From assembly GCA_040007895.1 (NCBI GenBank), contig JBDTUE010000094.1, forward strand, positions 1-14,573: DNA of 14,573 nucleotides. The letters are read 5' to 3'. A program made the position numbers and the translations under genes. Position 1 is the stretch's first letter. Every line of letters starts with the position of its first letter. Origin of the DNA: JADJLQ01 sp040007895 (GTDB lineage: Bacteria > Bacteroidota > Bacteroidia > Chitinophagales > Saprospiraceae). This document shows, one piece after another, positions 1 through 7,196 of the stretch. The notes below the pieces were generated by a model. The model ran no database searches, was not told the origin of the DNA, and saw nothing but the letters and a program-made list of their open reading frames with translations.

Positions 1-76
1 GATTTCGGATTTCGGATTTGCGATTTCGGAACCTATTTAGTTAATCCCCGAAATCCAAAATCTGACATCCGAAATA
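1..76. repeat. Heptad-built intergenic inverted repeat
   Basis: The left arm (1-28) is four tandem 7-mers: GATTTCG, GATTTCG, GATTTGC, GATTTCG. The right arm (49-76) is four 7-mers in the opposite sense: CGAAATC, CAAAATC, TGACATC, CGAAATA. The arms are in register, so heptad 1 faces heptad 8 and heptad 4 faces heptad 5 exactly, around a loop of about 20 nt (29-48). It lies just past the stop codon of the minus-strand M1 peptidase gene and may act as a 3' mRNA hairpin. No T-run follows, so it is not a classic intrinsic terminator. The left arm begins at the window edge and may continue outside. Confidence 0.8.
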
Positions 77-81
77 GAATC

Positions 82-3036
82 TCATTCGCTAATTTTGTCA
101 ATCCATTTAAACGGACTTAATCCTTTAAGGTTAATCAAAAATGTACATTTCTTGAGATATGTATTGTGTGTTCCATACAAATCTGAATCGGAAAGAGTCT
201 TTCGCTCTACTAGGGGGAAATTGATTTCTATTATATTTTTTAAAAGCGTCAGACTGACTCCAGTAGAATAAAGCCATTGAAGTTTATTGTCAACAGTAGA
301 TGGGTATACTGCAAATTGAACGTAAGGCCTGATCGGTAAAGGCCCGGGAAGCATCGTTCGATAAGAAGTCGCCAGCATCCAGCGGTTGGAACCAGGCCAA
401 CGGCCAAGACTATAAAATCCTGCATCTTTTTCAAATATTTGCTGACTGGTCCTTCCATCAGTTTCACTACGGCCAAGTAGAAATTCATCCAGTTTATAAT
501 CATTTTGCAAGAAGCCATTACCGGTAAGGCCATTCACCTGGAACAAACTATTTATTTTAAGACTCGAATTGGTATACATGAATCCTGCAAATAATCTCCA
601 TTCACCGGATTTGGCCCGAAGGAATGAATAGGGAATCTCCGCTTTGTATGAAGTAAATACTTTGCCATACCCCTGGCCTGATTCTGCAGTAAGGTTAAAA
701 GAAAAAGGATGTAGGGTTTTATAATTATTGCTTTCAAACTTCAGTTCATGGATATTGTAGGAAGGCCCTAAAGGAAGTGGTCCACCCAGGATATTACCTG
801 TGAAAGTTTGATTGATGAAAATAGATCTGAAAGAAATTTCTTTCCTCGCTGAATATTGAGTATTGGGTTTGATAAATAAATGAATGCCGGGAGCGAGCTT
901 TGTATAACGGTAAAATACTTTGACTCCCGGCCACTGGTCAAGCGAAAAGTCGCGATAATCCAAACCAATCGACAACCTGTCAAACAGGTATGAATGCAGT
1001 AAAAAAGAATACTGAGCTCTGGCAAGGATTACAGGCTTATGTGAGTTTAAACCATATCCTACCATACCTGCAAATTGCAGAGGAGTAGCGGGAATAGAAA
1101 GATTATGAATCACCCCTCCGATAGCGAATCCATCATAGAGATTATGAAGGACTGCAGGATTAAGATATAGATCATTGGTCAGGGAATGTCCGAGCCCGGG
1201 TATTAGATGAAGCACAGTTTTTTTAGGTGCAAAAGGTGTTGATTTAAACCGGACGATATTGTCAATTCGTTTTGTTTCAGGAAGTAGAAAATCAGGATCA
1301 GCAATAAGATACTGAACCGTATCCCCGTTTATAGATATCAACATTGGTTCATTGGATACAGAAATCATCGTATCGTAAATCTTTTCATTCTTTACATAAC
1401 CAACCACATTCAAAGGGAAAGCAAATGGAGCATCGGAAGATACCCGGTATTGATTAGCGATTGTATCAGGAGAAATCGTTACGTTTACTTTTTGATTAGA
1501 ATTAAGATAAAGTCCATCATACCAGGAGATACCATTTTTGTTGAAATGATTGAACAGGTCTTTATCTGAAGGATGTTTAAACTTCCACTGATCATAATAG
1601 GCACGCATCACGGTATCAAACTGTGCCTGACCTAAAGATTTTGCCATCAGGCTTAGACCTTTGGCGGGTTTTTCATAAATGGATTCCAGATAACCGGCCG
1701 TAGTATAGGTCTCGGCTTCATTGGTAGATGCTGCATCCCGGTCACGAGCTGCGCTGATATACCAATTAAAATCATCGATATGGTCATAATCCGAATTAAG
1801 CGTCCAGGGAGTAAGTGATAGCAATGATTTAATCCCTTTACTATCTGCATAGCGATGCTCATAATACGTAACGAATCCTTCATCCATCCAGGCATGAGTC
1901 CTTTCATCTGTGGCGAGAATAGCCTGGAACCAATTGTGCCCGACTTCATGCACTATTACTTTCTCGAGCTCAGGAGGACTGTTGTATCCATTGTCGATCA
2001 ATGTAATCATTGGATATTCCATAGCATCACTGGCATATCGTGATCTGCGATTACACTCTACCAGACTAATTTGAGGGTAAGGATAGGGGCCAACCAATGA
2101 ATCAAAATAATGTATGGCATGCTCACCATATGTCGTCGCCTGATTCCAAACCGGGTATTTAGATGGATAATAATATGACCAGACCGTTATTTTACGATCA
2201 CCGGACATTATCTCTTTGCGATTCACTTTATAATCGACATCAGCAAACCACGCAAAATCTATCACATGATCTGCTACATAACTTAATGTTTTCGTTTGCG
2301 ATGTTGGTTTTATTCCTGGATAATAAGCAGCATTGGATTCATATTTTTGACAGGAGTCAGCATATCTTTTCAAAAAGATTATTTCATCCTGATTGGTTAA
2401 AGTTCCTGTTGCAGCCACTTTATATTCAGTAGGCAATGTAATCGTGACTTTATAATCACCGAATTCATTAAAGTATTCTCCAAGTTCAAGGTAGGGCATA
2501 GTATGCCAGCCTGCTGTATCATACATTGCTACTTTGGGATACCATTGCGTCATTTGATAAGCCTTTCCGATATGACCACCTCTCGAAATATTTTTAGGAA
2601 TATCCAGCACATAATCTACTTCAAAGGAAACTGTCTCTCCGGCACGACATGGTTTATTTAATTCAAGCTCGAGGATTTCACCTGCATCATCAATAAACCT
2701 ATACCTCAAGGGTGTTTTCCTTGAATTGAACTTCATATTTTGGTATCCTCCTTCATCCCGGGATGACAAATTCAATTTGTTGTTCATACCAAGATGATTC
2801 AATTGTTTTGAATAAGGCGAAGACCCACGACCGAAGGCATTCATCCACGTATGCAGCATAAGGTTTGGCAGCTCATTGGGTGAATTATTGTGATAGACAA
2901 CTGTCATATGCACGATCAATATATCACGCTGATCATCCAGGTGGCCGTCAATATCGTAGTCGATTTTTTGTTGCCACGACTGAGATAACAAACGTCCGGA
3001 TAATATCAGTATTACAAGCAATAGGGAAATCCTCAT
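82..3036 (-). CDS. Secreted M1 family metallopeptidase with C-terminal barrel-like domain
   Basis: Zinc aminopeptidase-type protein of the M1 (gluzincin) family, 984 residues. Residues 1-19 are a signal peptide (MRISLLLVILILSG, probable cleavage near LLSQ). The N-terminal beta domain covers roughly 20-290. The catalytic domain has AMEYP at 338-342 in the place of the GxMEN substrate motif, HEVGH at 363-367 (zinc ligands H363 and H367, catalytic E364) and the third ligand E386 in WMDEG, giving HExxH-x18-E. From about 600 to the end, alternating amphipathic strands with Gly/aromatic residues (YDGFAIGG, PATPLQFAG, SIGLDYRDF, WRLFAGFMY) resemble an outer-membrane beta-barrel. This suggests a peptidase held at the outer membrane, which is inference. 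The ATG start leads directly into the signal peptide. It is a single gene, divergent from the HYC_CC_PP gene. The peptidase call is firm; its substrate is unknown. Confidence 0.93.
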   Translation of the reverse strand: MRISLLLVILILSGRLLSQSWQQKIDYDIDGHLDDQRDILIVHMTVVYHNNSPNELPNLMLHTWMNAFGRGSSPYSKQLNHLGMNNKLNLSSRDEGGYQNMKFNSRKTPLRYRFIDDAGEILELELNKPCRAGETVSFEVDYVLDIPKNISRGGHIGKAYQMTQWYPKVAMYDTAGWHTMPYLELGEYFNEFGDYKVTITLPTEYKVAATGTLTNQDEIIFLKRYADSCQKYESNAAYYPGIKPTSQTKTLSYVADHVIDFAWFADVDYKVNRKEIMSGDRKITVWSYYYPSKYPVWNQATTYGEHAIHYFDSLVGPYPYPQISLVECNRRSRYASDAMEYPMITLIDNGYNSPPELEKVIVHEVGHNWFQAILATDERTHAWMDEGFVTYYEHRYADSKGIKSLLSLTPWTLNSDYDHIDDFNWYISAARDRDAASTNEAETYTTAGYLESIYEKPAKGLSLMAKSLGQAQFDTVMRAYYDQWKFKHPSDKDLFNHFNKNGISWYDGLYLNSNQKVNVTISPDTIANQYRVSSDAPFAFPLNVVGYVKNEKIYDTMISVSNEPMLISINGDTVQYLIADPDFLLPETKRIDNIVRFKSTPFAPKKTVLHLIPGLGHSLTNDLYLNPAVLHNLYDGFAIGGVIHNLSIPATPLQFAGMVGYGLNSHKPVILARAQYSFLLHSYLFDRLSIGLDYRDFSLDQWPGVKVFYRYTKLAPGIHLFIKPNTQYSARKEISFRSIFINQTFTGNILGGPLPLGPSYNIHELKFESNNYKTLHPFSFNLTAESGQGYGKVFTSYKAEIPYSFLRAKSGEWRLFAGFMYTNSSLKINSLFQVNGLTGNGFLQNDYKLDEFLLGRSETDGRTSQQIFEKDAGFYSLGRWPGSNRWMLATSYRTMLPGPLPIRPYVQFAVYPSTVDNKLQWLYSTGVSLTLLKNIIEINFPLVERKTLSDSDLYGTHNTYLKKCTFLINLKGLSPFKWIDKISE

Positions 3037-3047
3037 ACTATTTAATA

Positions 3048-3055
3048 CAAAATTG
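3048..3055 (-). promoter_or_regulatory. Probable -7 box of the M1 peptidase gene
   Basis: On the minus strand this reads CAATTTTG, one mismatch from the Bacteroidota TAnnTTTG element. It ends 11 nt before the ATG, the same arrangement as at the better matches in this window. I found no convincing -33 TTTG partner. Confidence 0.4.
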
Positions 3056-3167
3056 AAATAAGACTAAAACTGTACCAATTAACTTAACAAGTATCAGCCA
3101 TAAAATAGTACTTGGTGGCCTACAAAATTTAGGATAAAAATAACAGTCCAAGGATAATATTTGCTTT

Positions 3168-3175
3168 TACCTTTG
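3168..3175 (+). promoter_or_regulatory. -7 box of the HYC_CC_PP gene
   Basis: TACCTTTG matches TAnnTTTG exactly and lies 27 nt upstream of the GTG start, giving the longest predicted leader of the plus-strand units here. The -33 element is not clear. Confidence 0.6.
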
Positions 3176-3202
3176 CGCGCTTAGTTAAAATTTCATTTTT
3201 TA

Positions 3203-3583
3203 GTGAAAAAATCTGTTGCCATACTACTGTTGATTGCTTATATCATTTCATCCAATGGTATAAGTTTGAATTATTTTTATTGTTGCGGCAAATTATTAAC
3301 TATTTCTCTTGTCGCTGGTGATGAAGGAAAAAATTGTACAGGCAAATCCATGTCTGGATGCTGTGAGAATAAAATAGTGACCTTCAAATTAAAAGCGGAT
3401 CAAAAAATAAATTCTTCGCCCAGCTTCGAATCGCCCTTACATATTACTTCTACTTGTATCATTGCCTTTAACCAAGTTAAATGGGAAGAAATTTCCAATA
3501 GTGAAATTATTCATTCATTCAATGATCCACCCGAAGGCCAGCTTACACATAGCCAGGATTTTCTTTGTGTTTTCAGAATTTGA
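3203..3583 (+). CDS. HYC_CC_PP family small secreted Cys-rich protein
   Basis: A 126-residue protein with a signal peptide (KK then a hydrophobic run, residues 2-20). It fits the HYC_CC_PP family of Bacteroidota: the HYC position is FYC at 25-27 (His replaced by Phe), the CC pair is C53-C54 in SGCCENK, and the PP pair is P109-P110 in NDPPEG. Further cysteines are C28, C45, C85 and C122. The start is GTG at 3203, which places the Lys pair right before the hydrophobic segment. The molecular function is not established; the paired cysteines and the neighbouring receptor of a metal-associated type suggest periplasmic metal binding, which is inference. The following receptor gene appears to have its own promoter. 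Confidence 0.8.
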   Translation: MKKSVAILLLIAYIISSNGISLNYFYCCGKLLTISLVAGDEGKNCTGKSMSGCCENKIVTFKLKADQKINSSPSFESPLHITSTCIIAFNQVKWEEISNSEIIHSFNDPPEGQLTHSQDFLCVFRI

Positions 3584-3603
3584 ATATTTTATTTGATTTT
3601 GCC

Positions 3604-3666
3604 CAATGACAGGGCTATTCGGCCTAACGCAAATTTTGCGTTATTTCTATTTATAACCTGTCATTG
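3604..3666. repeat. Nested concentric inverted repeats
   Basis: The outer arms CAATGACAGG (3604-3613) and CCTGTCATTG (3657-3666) are perfect 10-bp complements. Inside, TAACGCAAA (3625-3633) and TTTGCGTTA (3635-3643) are perfect 9-bp complements around one base. Both share a centre at about 3634-3635, so the whole can form a two-tier hairpin. It lies 21 nt after the HYC_CC_PP stop. The inner stem is followed by TTTCTATTT and could act as a terminator for that gene. The outer stem is not explained by that role. Confidence 0.75.
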
Positions 3667-3706
3667 CAAATGTCTTCATTATTAAATTTTCAAACAAAAG
3701 ATCAAC

Positions 3707-3829
3707 ATGAAAACAATAATTTTATACACAAATCATATATATCATTCCTTCCCAAAATTCAGGCGTATCGATAAAATCATCTGCAAGAGCAAGAGCATGA
3801 ATCTAATTATCTTAAATTTGCAACAATGA
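3707..3829 (+). CDS. Possible 40-codon leader ORF overlapping the receptor start
   Basis: An open frame begins with ATG AAA ACA ATA and runs 40 codons, ending in a TGA that overlaps the receptor's ATG as ATGA (3826-3829). The product is Lys/Ile-rich (N-terminus MKTIILYTNH, C-terminus LIILNLQQ) and matches no family I know. No Shine-Dalgarno is visible. The receptor's own -7 box lies inside it, so it may be chance; the ATGA overlap is the only argument for translation. Confidence 0.18.
   Translation: MKTIILYTNHIYHSFPKFRRIDKIICKSKSMNLIILNLQQ
3813..3820 (+). promoter_or_regulatory. -7 box of the TonB receptor gene
   Basis: TAAATTTG is an exact TAnnTTTG match ending only 5 nt before the ATG at 3826. 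If the box is centred at -7, the transcript begins within about 2-3 nt of the start codon, making the mRNA essentially leaderless. Confidence 0.6.
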
Positions 3830-6057
3830 TTCCACGTAATCTGAACCCTTCCATATGTTTAATGACTTTGCTTTCTATCCTGGTTTCAATTGCACCACTC
3901 AGAGCTCAGTCTAAATTCAGCGGAGTATTGACAGACGCTGTAAAAGCTCCATTAGAAGGAGCTCTTTTACAGTGGAAGAGTCGCAGTGCCCATGCCATTA
4001 CAGATTCAGCAGGAAGATTTGAGATTATCAAAAGTAAATATGATACCATCCTTGTCATTCAATATGTTGGTTTCAAGATATTGGAATACCGGGTAGACAC
4101 CAATGTTACTGTTGCCAATATCATCTTAAGCGAAAATACCGATCTACAGCAAATCGAAGTGAAAGCAAAACGAAGTGATGTATATACTCCGCTCGCAAGG
4201 AATACAAACATGGAAGTAATGACTTCCCGTGAGTTACGAAAAGCACCTTGTTGCAATCTGGCTGAAAGTTTTGAAACCAGCGCAGTCATTGATGCTAACT
4301 ATACCAATGCCGCTCTTGGTACCAGGGAGATAGAGATGCTCGGTCTCCGTGGGATTTATTCTCAGATCATGATAGATTCTAGACCTACGATGTACAATTT
4401 TGCTGCCCCATTTGCCTTTGATTTCATACCTGGTCCTTGGCTTAAAGGGATTCAGGTAAGTAAAGGAACCGGAACGGTTGTCAATGGATCAGAAGGTTTA
4501 GCCGGTCAGATTAATGTAGATGTCATCGATCCACAAAATGGACCTAAACTTTTCGTGAATGGATATATGAACCAGGGTTCAAGGTTTGAAGCAAACATTA
4601 TCAATAACAGAAAATTTGATGAGCATTTTAGTTTAGGAACTTTGTTACACGGCGATCAGGATGAACATCATCGCGATGAAAATAATGATGGATTTCTAGA
4701 CGCTCCCCGCAAAAAGCAACTAAATGGAATGCAGCGATTTCACTATCAATCGTTGAAATGGGAGGCACAAGTGAATGTGCATGGTATCTATGATGAGCGG
4801 GAAGGCGGACAATTCGCACATCCCAATCCTGAACATGTCGAAGATCTTTTACAATATGATCAGATCAATAAACGAATAGAAGTATTTGGCAATATTGGAT
4901 TTCTTGGATTTACGGATGAAGGAAAGTCTATTGGATTTCAATGGCATGCTCAAAGACATGATTATGAGGCTGCTTATGCCCGGTTAGCAAATGGAATCGA
5001 CAATTCTTATTATACTAATCTTATTTACCAGGATAAATTGAAGAGCAAACATCATATGATCCAGGCTGGCTTGAGTATGCGGCGAAGTATTACAAAGGAA
5101 GGATTTTCAGATTTTATATTTAATCGGAATGAATTCATACCGGGGGCTTTTACGGAGTATAATTATAATGCCGATGTCAAGGATACTAAGTTTGGATTCA
5201 CTGCAGGCTGGAGAGTAGATAAATTTGACCAATACGGAGTGAAATCAACCCCAAGGTTATCTATGCGATACCAGGTGGAAGATTATGGTACGATCAGAGC
5301 ATCTGCGGGCAGGGCTTACAGAATGCCCAATATCATTTCTGATAATATTCATTTCATCGGGATGGGACGTTATATGCGCAGCAATTCGATTGGATTGGAT
5401 ATCGCTAATAATTATGGCTTGAGTTATATTCAAAAAATATTTTTGGGGCCTACAGAATGGAATATATCACTGGATTTGTATCGCACTGAATTTAAACAAC
5501 AAAATATCCAGGATATCGAGACAAGTGTTCAGTACATTACAAATACGTACATACCCAATGGCTCTAGAATAAATTTCGGATTAATTCAGAACCAGTTTCA
5601 ACTGAATAAAAATTTTGGGTTCAAACTGGCATATAAATTTACCGATGCCAAGTACAGGTTAAGCGCGGGAGCACCGCTACTTACAAAATTGTATTTGCCT
5701 AAACACAGAGTATTGACCACATTGGATTATACTGGTGATGATAGCAAATGGATAGGTAATGTGACTGTTCAATGGGTGGGAGAACAGCGGCTATTGGATA
5801 TATCTTCTTACCCTACCCCGGGTAGTGCCGGTCATCCAAATCAATCTCCGAATTATATCATGATGAACATTCATGCAGGGCGGGCTATCGGTAAATGGGA
5901 TTTTTATGCAGGAGTTGAAAATGCTACAAATTATTTTCAGGATTATCAAATCGTAAGTCCTACTGCTGCGGGTTCCAGGTTTTTTGACGCTACAAGATTG
6001 TATGGTCCTACGATGGGACTACGATGGTATGTGGGAACGAAATTTCTTATTGAGTAA
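3826..6057 (+). CDS. TonB-dependent receptor, CCNL plug type
   Basis: Outer-membrane active transporter of 743 residues. Residues 1-28 form a signal peptide (probable cleavage after LRAQ). About 29-112 is a carboxypeptidase-regulatory-like Ig fold typical of Bacteroidota receptors (FSGVLTDAVKAPLEGA, DSAGRFEI). The plug runs about 120-237 and contains a double cysteine C142-C143 in APCCNLAESFE, then EIEMLGLRGIYSQIMIDSRP. The 22-strand barrel follows, ending RLYGPTMGLRWYVG. An extracellular-loop segment around 276-292 is rich in His/Asp and holds DENNDGFLD (284-292), an exact DxNxDGxxD calcium-loop pattern. As I recall, receptors with this CCNL plug sit near heavy-metal genes and HYC_CC_PP proteins, so a metal or metallophore substrate is plausible but unproven. 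Its 3' end overlaps galE by 11 nt, tail to tail. Confidence 0.92.
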   Translation: MIPRNLNPSICLMTLLSILVSIAPLRAQSKFSGVLTDAVKAPLEGALLQWKSRSAHAITDSAGRFEIIKSKYDTILVIQYVGFKILEYRVDTNVTVANIILSENTDLQQIEVKAKRSDVYTPLARNTNMEVMTSRELRKAPCCNLAESFETSAVIDANYTNAALGTREIEMLGLRGIYSQIMIDSRPTMYNFAAPFAFDFIPGPWLKGIQVSKGTGTVVNGSEGLAGQINVDVIDPQNGPKLFVNGYMNQGSRFEANIINNRKFDEHFSLGTLLHGDQDEHHRDENNDGFLDAPRKKQLNGMQRFHYQSLKWEAQVNVHGIYDEREGGQFAHPNPEHVEDLLQYDQINKRIEVFGNIGFLGFTDEGKSIGFQWHAQRHDYEAAYARLANGIDNSYYTNLIYQDKLKSKHHMIQAGLSMRRSITKEGFSDFIFNRNEFIPGAFTEYNYNADVKDTKFGFTAGWRVDKFDQYGVKSTPRLSMRYQVEDYGTIRASAGRAYRMPNIISDNIHFIGMGRYMRSNSIGLDIANNYGLSYIQKIFLGPTEWNISLDLYRTEFKQQNIQDIETSVQYITNTYIPNGSRINFGLIQNQFQLNKNFGFKLAYKFTDAKYRLSAGAPLLTKLYLPKHRVLTTLDYTGDDSKWIGNVTVQWVGEQRLLDISSYPTPGSAGHPNQSPNYIMMNIHAGRAIGKWDFYAGVENATNYFQDYQIVSPTAAGSRFFDATRLYGPTMGLRWYVGTKFLIE

Positions 6058-7078
6058 GATATTTTGTTTTATTTTTTTCCCAATTCCAGGAATGCAACAT
6101 AATATCATCCAGGTTGAAGTGTGGTTCCCAACCAAGCTCTTTTTTAGCTTTGGTATAATCCGCATAGATAGCTACTACATCACCAGGTCTTCGTGCGGCA
6201 ATTTTATAATTTAAAGTAGTCCCGGTAACGCGTTCGAATGCCTGGATAGCTTCTAAAATACTTACTCCCTGGCCAGGTCCAAGGTTATATACTTCGATAT
6301 TATCCTGGCTTGGGTGGGCTTCGAGATATTTTAAAGCTAAAGTATGTGCGTGAGCAAGATCCATGATATGAATATAATCCCGGACATTGGTGCCATCGCG
6401 GGTAGGGTAGTCATTGCCATATACGCTCAATGATTCCCGTTTACCAAACCCGACTTCCATGATCAGGGGAATCAGATTGCGTACTTCTTTGATTGCTGCT
6501 TCCCCCAATAAACCACTGGGATGAGCCCCGGCTGGATTAAAATATCGGAGAGAGATTCCAGAGATGACTGGATTTAATCTTACCAGACTTTCGAGGATTT
6601 CTTCACCAATTTGTTTGGTCAATCCATAAGGTGATTCCGCTTTGTTCCAGGATGTGTTTTCTGTAACCGGAAGTGCTTCTGTATTGCCATATACTGTACA
6701 GGAGGATGAAAAAATATGAAAAGGTACTTGATACTCCTCCTGTAAACACAGCAGGTTAATCATGCCGGCGATATTGTTTTCAAAATATAATGCCGGTTTC
6801 ATGACCGATTCATCCACGCTTTTCAATGCTGCAAAGTGAATGACCGCTTTAATGTCGGGATGGTCTTCGAATACTGTTTTTAAATCATTTTTGTTGCGAA
6901 GGTCCAGATGGTAAGATTCAATGGTTTTGCCGGTGATTTGGAAGATGCGTTGATACGCTTGTTCAGAAGAATTTGCCTGATTGTCAATACCTATCACGGT
7001 ATAACCCTGTTCGAGCAGATCGATGGTGGTATGACTACCGATATAACCTGACGCGCCAGTTACCAATACTTTTGTCAT
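6047..7078 (-). CDS. galE: UDP-glucose 4-epimerase
   Basis: Interconverts UDP-glucose and UDP-galactose, supplying the Leloir pathway and surface polysaccharide synthesis in the cytoplasm. It is an extended short-chain dehydrogenase with the NAD-binding Rossmann motif GASGYIG at 8-14, the catalytic Ser cluster SSSCTVYG at 124-131 and YGLTK (Y151, K155). Late motifs such as RDGTNVRDYIH and VYNLGPGQG are typical of GalE. I place the start at the ATG at 7076-7078, giving 343 residues. A longer reading from TTG at 7087 adds MHH, but that TTG is part of the exact -7 box TATCTTTG, so it cannot be in the transcript. It is transcribed away from the PAP2 gene and ends inside the receptor gene. Confidence 0.95.
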   Translation of the reverse strand: MTKVLVTGASGYIGSHTTIDLLEQGYTVIGIDNQANSSEQAYQRIFQITGKTIESYHLDLRNKNDLKTVFEDHPDIKAVIHFAALKSVDESVMKPALYFENNIAGMINLLCLQEEYQVPFHIFSSSCTVYGNTEALPVTENTSWNKAESPYGLTKQIGEEILESLVRLNPVISGISLRYFNPAGAHPSGLLGEAAIKEVRNLIPLIMEVGFGKRESLSVYGNDYPTRDGTNVRDYIHIMDLAHAHTLALKYLEAHPSQDNIEVYNLGPGQGVSILEAIQAFERVTGTTLNYKIAARRPGDVVAIYADYTKAKKELGWEPHFNLDDIMLHSWNWEKNKTKYLTQ

Positions 7079-7084
7079 GTGATG

Positions 7085-7092
7085 CAAAGATA
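7085..7092 (-). promoter_or_regulatory. -7 box of galE
   Basis: The minus strand reads TATCTTTG, an exact TAnnTTTG match ending 6 nt before the ATG at 7078. The predicted leader is about 3 nt. This box decides the galE start, because it contains the alternative TTG codon. Confidence 0.6.
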
Positions 7093-7181
7093 AGAATCCG
7101 GGAGTTTTTATTGATTAAGTAATATCTAATGCGATTGGGCAGATTGGTTACTTTCATTGTGACGAATTTGAAGGGTTTAAG

Positions 7182-7189
7182 TAAATTTG
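7182..7189 (+). promoter_or_regulatory. -7 box of the PAP2-ZIP pair
   Basis: TAAATTTG, the same sequence as at the TonB receptor gene, ends 7 nt before the ATG at 7197. The predicted leader is about 4 nt. An ATTG at 7156-7159 is a weak -33 candidate at slightly long spacing. Confidence 0.6.
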
Positions 7190-7196
7190 TTTTTTA

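Noticed and set aside
1855..2432. Plus-strand open frames antisense to the M1 peptidase gene
   Set aside because: They lie over the catalytic domain of a clear gene, show no known domain and have no promoter or ribosome-binding signal.
3105..3155. Short CTTGG…CCAAG inverted match in the divergent promoter region
   Set aside because: Only about 5 bp per arm with a long spacer; expected by chance in a region of this size.
7079..7087. N-terminal extension of GalE from TTG (MHH before MTKVL)
   Set aside because: The TTG is within the exact -7 box on the minus strand; the ATG at 7078 gives the usual GalE N-terminus.
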